A stretch of DNA of 64,000 nucleotides from positions 887,898-951,897 of the forward strand of contig JAJEKB010021945.1 in NCBI GenBank assembly GCA_022393335.1, in the 5' to 3' direction. The notes beneath the pieces are model-generated. The model searched no databases, was not told where the DNA came from, and saw only the letters and a list, made by a program, of their open reading frames with translations. The number at the start of each line of letters is the position of its first letter. The first letter of the stretch is position 1. The position numbers and the translations under genes are program-made. This document shows positions 1 to 11,699 of this stretch, piece by piece. This DNA is from Macrotrachela quadricornifera (taxonomy: Eukaryota; Rotifera; Eurotatoria; Philodinida; Philodinidae).

Positions 1-229
1 TTATACTCTGGCCTAGGGATGTGCAGTTTCAGTTTACTGATGACTGACGTCACTGAAGCACTGATGAATTCAGTGAACCGACAATGTCAGTGACACAGTT
101 TACACCGATGTTGACCGATTCTCAAATATATTTTGAGATTGAGTGATCAATCCATTTGAAGAATTAAATGGCTTTCATAGAAATACATCGCTTTCGGATG
201 AGTATGTCTTAACGATATTTTTTATATGA
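1..229. other. Intergenic, no gene seen
   Basis: No open frame of note. The first 120 bases contain several short CAGT/CACTG and GTCA/TGAC words (for example around 40-110) that make a weak imperfect palindromic texture. I see no gene or clear element boundary before the mariner inverted repeat begins at about 230. Confidence 0.4.
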
Positions 230-1471
230 TTGGGTTGGCATGAAATTTTTTGCGTTTTTTTTTAAATTTTATTTTTATTGTTTAACTTCAAGATTATAAC
301 TAACTTTCAACAATATATGCTCCATTACTATCTATGACTTGTCGCCAGCGCTCTGGTAGAGAAAGGATCCCTCATTCGTAGAAGTCCTGGGAGTTTTGGT
401 TGAAGAAGTCGGCAAGGTCCATTTTGAGATCATTTTCGTCGTCGAATTTTTTCTTGCGTAGATAATTAGGTAGAGAACGGCACAAGTGATAATCTCTGGG
501 AGCCAAGTCTGGAGAATAAGACGAATGTGGAACCGTAACTCATCTGAATTTCAATAATTTTTCACGCGGGGTCTTTGCAATGTGGGTTCTGACATTGTCA
601 TGCAAAAAATAAATTCTATTCTGCTTTCCCTTGAGTTTTACTGCAACTCGGTCGAATTGTTGGCGATAGATATCAACAGTGATGGTGCAGCCACCTGGAC
701 GAAATTCCCAATGAATAATCTCTTTTACACTCTACCAAACGCTCAACATAATCTTATTTGGATGAAACTCATTTTTGGCCTTTAGTGCAACGCTTTGTCC
801 AGTTCTCAGTCACTGTCGCTTGCGCATGTAATTAACATACATCACCCACTTTGCATTACCAGTAATAAGATTATGGAGCCATTGATAGTTGCGATGAAAT
901 GTCATTAATTCTATACAAGTGTCAACCCTCTGTTGGAGCTGATGTGGTGACATTTCATGTGGTATCCAAACACCATATATCCACGTTTTGTCTGATTCAC
1001 CCAGATGTCCCTCTACTTTAGTATGAGATTACCCAGGTCGCTCTACTAAACACCGTGCAGTCAATATTGAATCTTCTTCAATAAGCTACTTTAAGGGGTC
1101 CATATTTACCTCTGGTGGTCTTCCGGTATGAGGTAAATTATCGAGTTCGAAGTTACCATTCTTGAACCGATTGAACAAATGTTGTGCTGTACGAATGGAG
1201 AGTACATCCTTGCCCATTGTGCTGCATATGTTCCTTGTTACTTCGGTTGCTTTGTATCCCAAACGAAATTCATGAAGCAGAAGCAAACACAGCTCCTTAC
1301 GAAATATCTTTATTTCTAATTCACGATTAACATCCATATCCATAGTTTTGTTGTTCTTCGAAAGATATTCGTACTCCCTATATAAACCCTTAGTATGGAA
1401 ACTTCTAGAACTTTCTCGACTGTTCTGGAAAATTTAAGCAAAAAAACGCAAAAAACTTCGTGCCAACCCAA
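230..1471 (-). mobile_element. Dead mariner-type DNA transposon
   Basis: The element is bounded by inverted terminal repeats. The left end reads TTGGGTTGGCATGAAATTTT at about 230 and the right end is the reverse complement of TTGGGTTGGCACGAAGTTTT, ending at 1471, with TA-rich flanks as expected for the Tc1/mariner TA target. The length of about 1.24 kb is normal for a mariner. It encodes a minus-strand transposase, annotated separately, that is broken. The element is unlikely to move by itself. Confidence 0.88.
330..1343 (-). pseudogene. Mariner transposase, degenerate
   Basis: The 85-residue N-terminus (1343-1086) is the paired helix-turn-helix DNA-binding region of a mariner transposase. 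It has the RTAQHLFNRFKNGNFELDNL block followed by HTGRPPEV, which corresponds to the usual RSGRP linker. After a stop and frame changes, downstream pieces are still recognisable on the same strand. One near 840-900 reads QWLHNLITGN, before the second catalytic Asp. Another near 480-560 reads YSPDLAPRDYHL, carrying the third Asp of the D,D34D triad. The C-terminal block near 350-470 is also visible. The several breaks make this a dead copy. The related fragment at 43079-43711 has different termini and is a separate insertion. Confidence 0.85.
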
Positions 1472-1475
1472 TATA

Positions 1476-2431
1476 TAAACAAAAATTATGCTAATGATAG
1501 AATTTTTACGATGACGTCACATTAACGCTATTATAGAGATCCTAATGACGTATTATTTTGAAAATAACTTCATGTAGATAAAAGGAAGGAAATTTCTTCT
1601 GTTTCCTACAGAAAATTTATACACGATAGTTTAAATAACATTTCAAAACGGAAGTAGGAGCTTCGTATTAACATACATAAATAGTTTCAAAATACGATGA
1701 GACATATTGTAATGAAGGAAACTGTGACTAATGCTTGGTGTATATATTTTAAAGATGTAGAGAAACGAACTTCCGAATGATAAAATATTTTTTCTTACCT
1801 TTTGAAGTGTACTCTACTACCTGATATAAACGGTGATTTCAAATTCTGATGTAAATACTTATGTCTGAAGCATTGGATTAGATAGAAAAATTAATATACG
1901 AATAATCAGACATACGTACGATGAGAATTAACGCTAAAATATATTGAAGTTGTTTTTATATATCTCGAAAGCAAGTCATCTTACGTATTTATATGCAATG
2001 AAGTTAGTTGGTTTTTTCCAAGTAATGTTTATTCATGTGAATCAATCAATCGTGCTATTTCATACACATCATGATGAGTAAGACAGATGAATATTTTTCG
2101 CACACATTGTTTTCATCACGTTATACTATATAGTTTTATCTTTTTCGATTCTTTTCTCGGTGTAAGGCAAAAATAATATTATTTTGTTTATTTATTTATA
2201 TATCCTTGTCGTTATCGGTGTGGGGTGAGCAACATAATACAAAAAAATAGTAAAAAAGAACACAAACACACAAAAAGAGTCTATTGTCTATTTTTCGACG
2301 AACATCGCGTTGATTGCAACTAGAATTGAAAGAAGATATTATCCGCCTATTACCCTCTGATGAACAGTTTAGATAATAGTCATCATAGGAATCTCAATTC
2401 AATTATAGTAGTTGAAAAGCCATCAATTTGT
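1476..2431. other. Intergenic, AT-rich, no gene seen
   Basis: No convincing coding sequence. The right part (about 2150-2431) may hold the 3' untranslated tail of the minus-strand LINE that starts at 5.5 kb, but I cannot see a poly(A) tail or a target-site duplication that would fix its end. Confidence 0.35.
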
Positions 2432-5400
2432 TTAGTTGATTTTGTTCCTTTTGCACCATACTTTTGCTGCCACGCATGATTTGACATGGTTTGTAATTCC
2501 CTGCGGCTTAGATCTTTGTTTGCAGCCAGGACATCTATATTGTTTATTCTCTTTAACCAATATTTCTGTGACTTTATGTTTTATTGAGCCTGTCAATACA
2601 GCTGGACCTGCTTTTCTTCTCTGAGCTAATTGTTTTTTACATTGAGACACAATATCTTTAATGTTTGCAGACACTGGTTTTACATAAACGTTCTTATTTA
2701 TTGTTTCACGCCATTTTTTCCTGTCAAGCGTTAACCTACGCCAGTTCTGTATTTGTAAATCATTTATGTCTTTTAGAATTTTGTCCTCCCACTGTTTCGA
2801 CGCATGATATTTTCAATTGATGGTTGACCTGTAATGTCTAACAATGTTTCATTAGACATTCTATCACCTAAGATTACTCCTATGATTGTCCGTAAACATT
2901 TATTGTAGAAAGTATTTATTCGCTGTTCTTGTTTTATAGTAAGAGCCCACGTCTTACTATCGTATAGTAAAACTGGTAGCACACAAGCTCGAAATATTCG
3001 AATTCTTGCTGTAATACAGATTGATTTTCTATGCCATATAGTATGGCGTAACGAATTAAAAGCTTTAGAAGCTTTTGCTAGTCTTACAGATATTTCTGTG
3101 TCATGTCGCTGATCTTTCGTTATAGTGCAACCTAAATATGTAAAAGAGTCGGCTGTTTCGATTGTTTGATTTCTAATATCTATATTTATAACGTCGTCAT
3201 AGTTGATAAATTGTCCTTTTAATACCTTTCTATGTTGATCTTCTTGTAGTTGTTGTAGTGACATCACACAAGTTTTTTTTATGTTCATGGTCAAACCATA
3301 TTGTTGCGTTACTTTTTCAAAACAACTAATGAATTTTTCTAGATCAGAGATCTTTTCGCACATTACAAGTAAATCATCTGCATATAGTAATGCCAAGATA
3401 TCAAAGTCATCATGGTTTTCGTTTTTTCCGTGAAAGAAATCATTACTACCATACGAGAATTTTACTCCTGATATAGCAGCTTCATTAATAACTTCTCTTA
3501 TGATGAAGTCAAATAGAATGTTGAATAGAATTGGTGAAGGGGAATACCTTCTTGCATTACGTCTGTATCCATTTCAAAACTATCCGATAATTCACCATCT
3601 ATTTTGACTTTTGCTATAGAGTGTTTATATAGCATTTTTAATAAGCTAACCATTTTATCAGTAATGCCATAACTACTACATACTTTCCATAAGAGTTCAC
3701 GATTGACCGAATCGTAGGCTTTCGTGATATCAATGAAACACATAAATAAAGGCTTATTGAATGCTCTTCTTTTTTCCATTACCATTTTTAAAGTGAATAT
3801 CTGATCTATAGTCGACCTATTTGACCTAAAACCAGATCGTATTTCTAATAGTTGGCAGTCTACTAAATCCTGAATGCGATTGAGTATAATACGTAAAAAT
3901 ACTTTACTAGTTGTACTTAATAGCGCGATACCAGTAATTGTCGCAAATTTTCCTATCACCTTTATTTTTGTACAGTTTGATTAGGGTTGTCATGTTCCAT
4001 TCCTTTACCATCTGCTCGTTCTCCCATACATCAGTAAAGAATTCGAACAGCCATCGTATTATTGGTTCACCACCAGCTTTTTGTCGCTGCCCTTCAGTTA
4101 TTGACAAAGTCAGTGTTTCAATGAGATCAATAAGATTTTGATCAATTGATGAATTTACGTTGAGAGTTTCATGGAAAAATTCACGCCAACGTTTCAAGGT
4201 ATCTCTTGAATTTACCAGTACTTTACTACTTTTATCTTGCACCGGCATGTTTTCATCTCTTTTACTTTCACTTCTGAGTCGTCTAATGATAGAAAAAGCT
4301 ATCATAGGATCCTTATTTTTGACAGATATTTCTATATTTTCGCATACTTCATCCCAGTATTCTTCTTGACGATGTTCTGTCATTATTTTAACTGTTTTAC
4401 GCAGGCGTTTATAGTTATTATGAAATTTAGACTCTAAAACAGAGCCACGATTGTTTTGCCATTCAACAAAAGCTATTGATTTTTGGTCAATAACTTTTAG
4501 AATCTCGCTTGCCAACCATTCTTTTCTCTTTCGGTTTGTGTTTTTGTCAACAGGAAAATGACATTTAGCCTTTTCTTTTATCTGTGACAAAAATAGTTCG
4601 TATCTCTGATCGATGCCGATTGTGTCATCTTTTGCATTTTCGAATATGTCATAAAGATATTTTCGAAACGCTTCTAGTAATTTGACATCTTTTAGCTTAG
4701 CACTATCAACGTTTATTTTCTTCGAGTTGACATTTTTTTTTCTGCTTTTTATGTGAATTTTAATCTTGACACGCATTAAATGGTGGTCAGTTCCTATTGT
4801 ACCTGCTGCTCCTCTGAGCATTCGGACATCTTCAACACTTGATCTAAATTTCTTATTTACAAGAGTATAGTCGATCCTATGCCATTTTTTATTTCTTGGA
4901 TGCATCCACGACGTTTGATGCACTAGTTTATGCTTGAAAAAAGTATTAGAGATTATCATGTTGTTAATCTCACAGAAGTCGATAAGTCTCGTCCCATTTT
5001 TATTTTCTATATCAACTGCAAATGGTCCTACACCGCTTTTTATCACGTGTTGATGTCGTTTTTGTTGATCATTGCCAACTCTTGCATTTAGATCGCCCAT
5101 AATGATAATCATATCGTTTGTAGATACATCATTTAGTGTATCTTGTAAATCATTATAGAAATTATCATTTTCATGGTTCATTTGTTTCGTTAATGGATGA
5201 ATTGGGGAATAGACTGCAATTACAGTGATGTGAATTGGGGCACAATAGAGTCGAATTTTAATAATTCGTTCACTTATTGGTATCCATTCACTCCCTGAAT
5301 CCTTCTAAACTTTTGTGGTAATCGGGTTGAGACAGATTGCCACACCATGAGCTTTCCGTGTTTTTGTATCGTATGGTGCACCTGAAAAGATCATCGTGTA

Positions 5401-5700
5401 GTCGCTTACTGATTTTATATCGGAGTCACACATACACGTTTCACTCAGTGCTGCTATTTGTATTTGATTTTTTTTAATTGTTTGATTATTATTTCCCTCT
5501 TTGATTGCTTTACACAAGATCTAACCTTCCAACCGCCGAAGAAGACATGATTACGTGCATTTACGCACCTATAATGTTTCCTTTCATTAACAGAGATTGC
5601 TAGACTCGTGACCAGACGAGTGGCTACTAGCAGCCCAGGGACGCCTCCCACAACCGCTCGAGAGTGGCCATAGGACCCTGTGAAAGTTAAGAACTATCCT
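2432..5700 (-). mobile_element. Non-LTR retrotransposon, RTE-like, frameshifted
   Basis: A minus-strand LINE with the order endonuclease, reverse transcriptase, C-terminal zinc finger. Endonuclease N-terminus: 5517-5305, with ALSETCM and a HGVAICLNP block. Endonuclease C-terminus: within 5181-3907, with MGDLNARVG, the HRIDYTLVNKKF block and TDHHLMRVK, typical of apurinic-like endonucleases in RTE-related LINEs. Reverse transcriptase: DITKAYDSVNRELLW (3959-3498), then PSPILFNILF and the catalytic YADD (near 3380). C-terminus: a CPGC...H...C zinc finger (2674-2432). The frame breaks near 3940 (endonuclease to RT), near 3538 (one base lost in the QEGIPL region), near 2773, and between the two endonuclease pieces. 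The copy is therefore inactive. The clade call rests on motif style and is not certain. Confidence 0.85.
5600..5690 (-). other. GC-rich structured leader upstream of the LINE
   Basis: In an AT-rich window this block is strikingly GC-rich. It lies just upstream (minus sense) of the LINE endonuclease. On the minus strand it contains a perfect 6-bp hairpin, ACTCGT-CTGGTC-ACGAGT (5621-5604), a GGGA-GGCG-TCCC hairpin (5649-5638) and a CTCGAG palindrome. It is probably the element's 5' untranslated region. Some RTE elements carry self-cleaving HDV-like ribozymes there. I could fit the small hairpins but not a full seven-pair P1 helix. Confidence 0.45.
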
Positions 5701-5732
5701 AGCAGGCAGGACAAAAATAAACGCATATATAT

Positions 5733-6064
5733 GGGATTGATCAGTATAGCCGGATACCCCATTAAATTTATTTGTATTGTCAGGATAAAGCATACTATTG
5801 TTCGGGTCATATGAGAGAGAATCATAGATAATCCTAGACTGGGTCGAGCAATACCGTGTTTTATCCTTATGATAGTAAAGAATTATTACGAGCTCTTAGA
5901 TGAGCTGGTAGCGTTTCTCCACTATTACAAGGATAAAACATAGTATTGTTCGGTCCAATCCAGAGTTATCTATGATCCTCTCTCACATGATCCGAACAAT
6001 AGTATGTTTTATCCTGGCAGTACAAATAAATTTAATGGAACATCCGGCCAGACTGATCAACCTG
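5733..6064. repeat. Foldback inverted repeat, about 330 bp
   Basis: The left arm (5733-5878) and right arm (5918-6064) are imperfect reverse complements over about 145 bp each. Matching landmarks include TGATCAGT, GCCGGAT, CCATTAAATTTATTTGTA, CAGGATAAA and TATTGTTCGG. The loop of about 40 bp contains GAGCTC and GATGAGCTGG. No coding capacity is present. It directly adjoins the GC-rich 5' end of the LINE, so it could be a separate foldback MITE inserted next to it or an inverted part of a larger element. Confidence 0.85.
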
Positions 6065-7531
6065 ATTCTAGTCATGCAAAATTGAACAAATTAAATTTTT
6101 TTTAATCATGTATGATTTATTAATCGTGTACAAACTTTACCATAGAGACTGATGGAGATGTTGCAGAACTATTGCTACTTACACTTAGTAAATTGATAAA
6201 AAAACAAAAAAATAAACACTAATTTAAAGTAATTCTACGAAATAAATATAGGTAAAATTTATTTTTATAAAAAATAATTTAACTAAAAACATGTTTTTCT
6301 GAGCTAAGTAAATACTCAAATATTCAAAACTTTTTCATACAAAACATTGCGGCAGTTGTAAAAATGAAAGTTAAAGCTGAATAATTAAGTAGATGAATGA
6401 TAATAAAAAGAAAATGAGCAAGTTTTTAAACAGATACGTTCTTTGTGTTAAAATGTGCGATATTCATTGTAATGAAGACAAAAGAATTATATTAAAAGAA
6501 TGAAACAATCATAAATAAGATCGATAGAGGGCGTCTAATGTTCAGATTTCATATAATAATATAGAAGATAAAAGTGAGTGTCAGAGTGAAGTGATTATAA
6601 GATGTTAAAGAATCATTATAAACAGTGAACATGAATATTAAACTGTGGAACTAAAAGTATGTCTTGAAAAACTGATAGAAATAATTTGCCATTAAATAGA
6701 TTGACGTGATTCTTTCGAAAAAGTACTACAATTACATCGACTTCTTGCAACTGGAATGAAACTTTCAGAGTGTATAGAAAATGGATCTGTAAGCATAGTT
6801 GTAGGTTCAAAAACTTTTGAAAATTTTGTGCGGCGGTTCAAAATGGAGGATCAAGGGACATGATCTCTGCTAAATTGAGCCTTGATTTCACATGATAGAA
6901 GTCTGGAAATTTTACTATAGGTACTACTTGCCGAAATGATGATTTTTTGTATCATGTAAAGACCATGGAAATGAATATAACTGAGATAAAACTTGTATAT
7001 TCGTACTGAATCTAAGATATATTGCTAGATTGTGATGTTTTCTGAAGCATGTATTGACTTATGGAAAATCTAATTATACGATTGGATAGAACTCATCGAG
7101 TCGTACTTGACATAAAAAGAACGATATTAAAACAAGTTTTTGAACGAATCCTACTTGTAAATAGTCGATTTTGAATTTAACTCCACGTACACTTTCAACG
7201 GATTATGAGAGCAATGAGAACAGAATGAAATTATGGTTGTCTTCGCTGTTTACAAAGCTGAAGGGTATCAAAATTAAAAGTAACATTCGAATATAGCAAG
7301 ATGTATTAGTTTTCAGATAGATGACTTTCATGACTTTTAAAGCCATGAAAGTCATCTTTAAATCAATTACGTCATAAAAGTCATTGAAGTCAAAAGTCAG
7401 TCGTTTCTCCCTTGATGTATGGTTATCTTTTTATTAATTGAGAAGCAGTCAAAGATAATTCAATATAGGAGAAAATGATTCAGAAGCATAAAGAATTGGG
7501 ATGATTTAAGAAACAAGCATGCAGTTACAAG
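6065..7531. other. Intergenic; one perfect short hairpin
   Basis: No gene seen. At 7319-7360 there is a perfect 14-bp stem (AGATGACTTTCATG with CATGAAAGTCATCT) around an 11-base loop, followed by further GTCATNAAAGTCA words to about 7400. Its role is unknown. Confidence 0.5.
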
Positions 7532-7536
7532 TAGTA

Positions 7537-8193
7537 CCCTAGTAAATGTACTGAATTAACGGTACCTGAAAAGTTCCCTGCTAGTAGTATGTAACAGGAA
7601 CTTTAGGGTACTGAAGTACCTTAAAGTACTTTTAGGTACCTATAAGGTACTCGGGTAAGTACCCAACTGGGTACCATTGTTCAACAATTTTACGTCCTCT
7701 GTTGCCAAAATTGCAGTATGTTGATGATCGAACCTAACTTTTGACTTTTTCATTTTCATTTCTCTCAATGTAGTTTATGACATTTTTCGATTTTATTTAA
7801 TTTAATTTTTCTAATTCTAAAAAGTTAAGCAAGTCAAATTTTGAGATTTGATCGGACTCGGATTTGGGGATCTCCATCAGACTACTTCAAGGTAGTCCAC
7901 TCTCAACCTACAATTGAGATCCGCATGTCTTCAATTAGAAAATAGTCACGAACAATAATCTTGAAAAACTTGCTATGAAAAAATATGATTTTTATATGCC
8001 TTCTCGAATTGCTGATATGAAGCCGTGCATGCAGGAGAAAGCGGTGAACGAACAGTCGCTACACAGAACGTGACGAATTTAGGGTACCTCGTAGAGGTTT
8101 TCTTAGTGAAATTACAGATATGAGTACTCATGCAAGTATCTGCTCAGTCAACCTACTGCTATGGGTACCATGAACGCAGTACTTTCTCTAGGA
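7537..8193. mobile_element. GTAC-rich TIR element, copy A (nonautonomous)
   Basis: A 657-bp element with terminal inverted repeats. The left end starts CCCTAGTAAATGTACTG, and the right end reverse-complements to TCCTAGAGAAAGTACTG. The five bases TAGTA flank it on both sides (7532-7536 and 8194-8198), as a target duplication. The first 150 bp are packed with GTAC/GGTACC words. It has no transposase. A second, longer copy in the same orientation is at 47668-48571, and matching blocks run through both (for example TTGATGATCGAAC, AATTTAGGGTACC and CAGTACTTTCTCTAGGA). Confidence 0.85.
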
Positions 8194-8198
8194 TAGTA

Positions 8199-9096
8199 AG
8201 ATCCTGGCGGCAGTCAAGCGAAGACATGAAATAAACTCATTTTATTTCGTTGAAAAAAAAAACAATGTCTCAGTTGGTGGAAAGAGATTATTCGGACCAA
8301 ATAGAGATAATCAATATTCCCCTTTTATTTGACTCGAACTGTGTCATATCGTGTTCATACAATGGTAAAGTTATATTTTTCTGCAATCTGATTGGCTTGG
8401 ACAGACATAACAAATATAAGATCTTTTCTTTCAGAAAAGAGATCAATTCAATGAAATGAGATTTTTAATAGATATTTCGTTTACAATCAAGATTGAAATG
8501 TTCCAAGAAGGGAGAAGAAAAATGATGTTCTGTTTAAGTGCAGGCAAAAGATAAATATTTTTAGGCTAAAAGAATTTCTAAGAGTAGGAATCTTTGGATT
8601 GGTAGTTTTAATCACAAGAGGAAGAATGATTTTAAAAGCAGTTTATATGATTTCTCGAGTCTCTTTTGTTTTATTTTGATTGTGAATTTTCAGTGGTTTT
8701 TATGTTCTTTATCGTTTTCTGATCATGAAAATAAATTTTCATAGAAAAAAAAAACATTGTCAACATTTATTATTTAATGTTGCATTATATTATTGAATAC
8801 ATTTAGTTAAAATTTCTATTATAAAAAGACTAAAATATCAATAAAATATTTCAAATATTAGTTTATTTTATACGTAACGCCCTCAATATCATCCTCTATC
8901 TGTACAAAACATATTTTTTGTATGTTTGTAGTAAAATAAAATGATATTTTTATTGATTACTATTTACTTGTATGTAAAACAGTTACAATCATTTCTTTTT
9001 TCTTCTTTCCTTTGACCTAGATATAAAGTACTCAAATTTATTTTGTTTGCCATTTATTATTTAATAATTTATATATAATATATAAAAGATATAAAA
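8199..9096. other. Intergenic upstream of the P450 gene
   Basis: AT-rich with no supported gene. An open frame at 8250-8459 has no recognisable features. The last 100 bp before 9097 are almost pure A/T, with TATATAATATATAAAAGATATAAAA just before the ATG, and should contain the promoter of the P450 gene. I cannot identify specific elements. Confidence 0.4.
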
Positions 9097-10479
9097 ATGA
9101 ATCGATTTATTCCATCAATAAAACGAACTAATGTTTTATCTTTAAATACAATTCGATATTTGTCAACAACAAAAGATGGTAATTTTTGTTTTAAACATAA
9201 AAATTTCCTGTTAATTTATAAATAAATAGTTCTATCATTTCCAATGAAACGTTCATCACCACTTCGTGCACCAGATGATTATGCACGTTTACGTAAAACT
9301 CAACCAGTATCAAAAGCTAAAATATGGGATAATAGTTTAGTTTGGTTGGTAACACGACATGAAGATGTTAAAAAAGTTCTTAGTGATTCATCATTCAGTA
9401 AAGTTCGTACTCATATAGGTTTTCCTGAAACAGGTCCAGGTGGAAAAGAAGCAGCTACTGCAACAAAACCAACATTTGTTGATATGGATCCACCTGAACA
9501 TACACGTCATCGCGCTATGATTGAATCAGATTTTTCAGTAGAAAATATTCAAAAATTACGACCAAATATTGAAAAAATTGTTAATAATTTAATTGATAAA
9601 ATGAAAAATGAAAAACAACCAATTGATTTACATATATCATATTCACTTCCAGTACCAACACTTGTCATTTATCATATGTTAGGAATTCCATATGAAGATC
9701 ATGAATATTTAGAAAAATGTAATGCTATTCGTACAAATGGTAGTGCAACATCTGCTGAATCATCAGCAGCTAGTCAAGATCTTATGAATTATCTTGATCA
9801 ATTAGTAAAATATTTTAATATAAAAAAAAAAAAAAAAAAATTTATTTATTTTTAATTTATTTAGGCTAAAAAAAAAGAAAAAAATCCAACTAATGATATA
9901 ATTAGTCGCCTTATAAAAGAACAAGTTAAACAAGGAAAATTAACACATGATGAACTTGTTTCAATGTCATTTCTTTTATTAGTTGCTGGAAATGCTACAA
10001 CAGCAAATATGATTACACTTGGAATGTTAACATTATTTCAACATATAAATGAATTAAATGAACTTAAAAAAAATCCATTATTAATTAAAAATGCTGTTGA
10101 AGAAATTCTTCGTTATTTAACAGGTTCACAATTTGCTACACGTCGTGTTGCTATTAAAAATGTTCAAATTAATAATGTAACAATTAAAAAAAATGAAGGT
10201 GTTTGGGCATTAAATGCATCAGCTAATGAAGATGAAAATGTTTTTAAAAATCCATATAAATTTAATATTCATCGTCAACCAAATCCACATCTTGCTTTTG
10301 GTTATGGAATTCATCAATGTGTTGCCGATCATTTAGCACGTGCTGAAATAGAAATTGCTATTTCAACACTTATTAAACGTTTACCAAATATTCAACTTGC
10401 TATTCCATTTGATAAGGTTGATTATGTTAACGATTCTTCACGAGATATTGGGGTCACTAATTTACCTATCAAGTGGTAG
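9097..10479 (+). CDS. Nitric oxide reductase-type cytochrome P450 (CYP55/P450nor-like)
   Basis: Three exons: 9097-9178, 9230-9804 and 9865-10479, with GT/AG introns of 51 and 60 nt, giving 423 residues. From residue 31 on it follows fungal P450nor (about 403 aa) closely: FPMKRSSPLRAPDDYARLR at the start, SKVRTHIGFPE, KPTFVDMDPPEH, NAIRTNGSATSAESSAA, LLLVAGNATTANM (I helix, with Gly-Asn-Ala-Thr in place of the usual acidic-Thr pair), and AFGYGIHQCVADHLARAE with the haem Cys at about 371. P450nor reduces two NO to N2O, taking electrons directly from NAD(P)H without a reductase partner. The extra N-terminus (MNRFIPSIKR...IRYLSTTKD) is Arg/Ser-rich without acids until the end, and RYL-STT looks like a mitochondrial processing site. 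AATAAA follows at 10500. The gene is intact. The closeness to a fungal family suggests lateral transfer followed by intron gain. Confidence 0.9.
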
Positions 10480-11650
10480 TTTATATAATATCAAACTTTA
10501 ATAAACTCAACATTAACCTTTCATTTTTATTAGTGTAGAAACATTTTAAATATTTAATCAACAAATAAAAAATGGAATAGACATGTCTACTTAAGAAATT
10601 AAATTTTTTGATACAAAAAAATAATGAAGATTCCAATGAAATAATAATTTCATGTTTGCTGATGATGTTACTTAATTAGTTTTTTGTTGTAACTATAGAT
10701 TTGTTACCTTCAATTATAAACACCGTAAAAAAAAAGAAAAATTTTGACAAATCAAAATATAAAATTAGCGGAAAATGCGCGTGTTTCGCTCATAATTACA
10801 GTTCCTGACTGTGAGCGAAAAATGAGTTTTATTGCGCGTTTTCAATCAAAGAAACATGCGTGATATTAAATTCTATACATTTGTTCACTGATAAACATAT
10901 TTATTAAACAATAAATGATACAATAGAATTATGCATAAACTTATATTCATCATCTAATGTAATAGATTATGTAAAATAAATTAGGCTATTTGTATTTTAA
11001 GTATTTCGTCTCTATTCTTTATTAGACTGAAATACATTTTCATCAAAAGATGGCGCTTGAAAATCTCGACAGAACGATGTATCTTATTTAATTAATATAG
11101 TCTTCACCATGTTTTTTTTATTAAACGTAATTCAACAATCGAATGAAGTGTAGAAATTAAACTTTTTCTTTTTCAATATTTTTGATGGAATGTTGCTTTT
11201 ATTGTTGCGTAGTTCCAATGCATAGCATCAGCTAATTTATTCTATATGGTCTAATCTAATGGAAAGAAATCAGATGAATTCAGTTTTCAATGAGTCTTCG
11301 GAATAAATGCAGGAAAATGATCAGTATATCATTTTTGCCTAAAATGATGAGGATGATAGGACTTGCACCATTTTTCTCATATGACTAATTGTTTCCTAAC
11401 ATTTTAGAGCTGTTTGGGATAATTTTCTTAATGAATATCTCTCTCTATCCATTGTAGGGACGGTGGAACGTTTTCAAATCAGGTAAGGCTCAGTATAAGT
11501 TAGTTAATTACACTACAAAACTTTTGCGTATTACCTTGGAATAGACTTAAATAAGTTTAGGTAATAAGTCGTTTTTCATTATTTAATTATTTTGATATTG
11601 TGAAAAATACTGTGCTGGTTTGCTGTATTCTTGATGACAAGAACTTTCAT
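10480..11650. other. Intergenic with a small imperfect inverted repeat
   Basis: No gene seen. An imperfect hairpin at about 10768-10846 pairs GAAAATGCGCG...TTTCGCTCA with TGAGCGAAAAATGAG...GCGCGTTTTC. The remainder is AT-rich. Confidence 0.4.
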
Positions 11651-11699
11651 TTTATAGCACTTTTGGTGTGGGGAAAAATCAATGCTTTTTTGACCATTC

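Noticed and set aside
9820..9840. Poly(A) run in the P450 gene, possible retrocopy tail
   Set aside because: It is inside intron 2 (GTAAAA...TTTAG), and the reading frame continues correctly on both sides.
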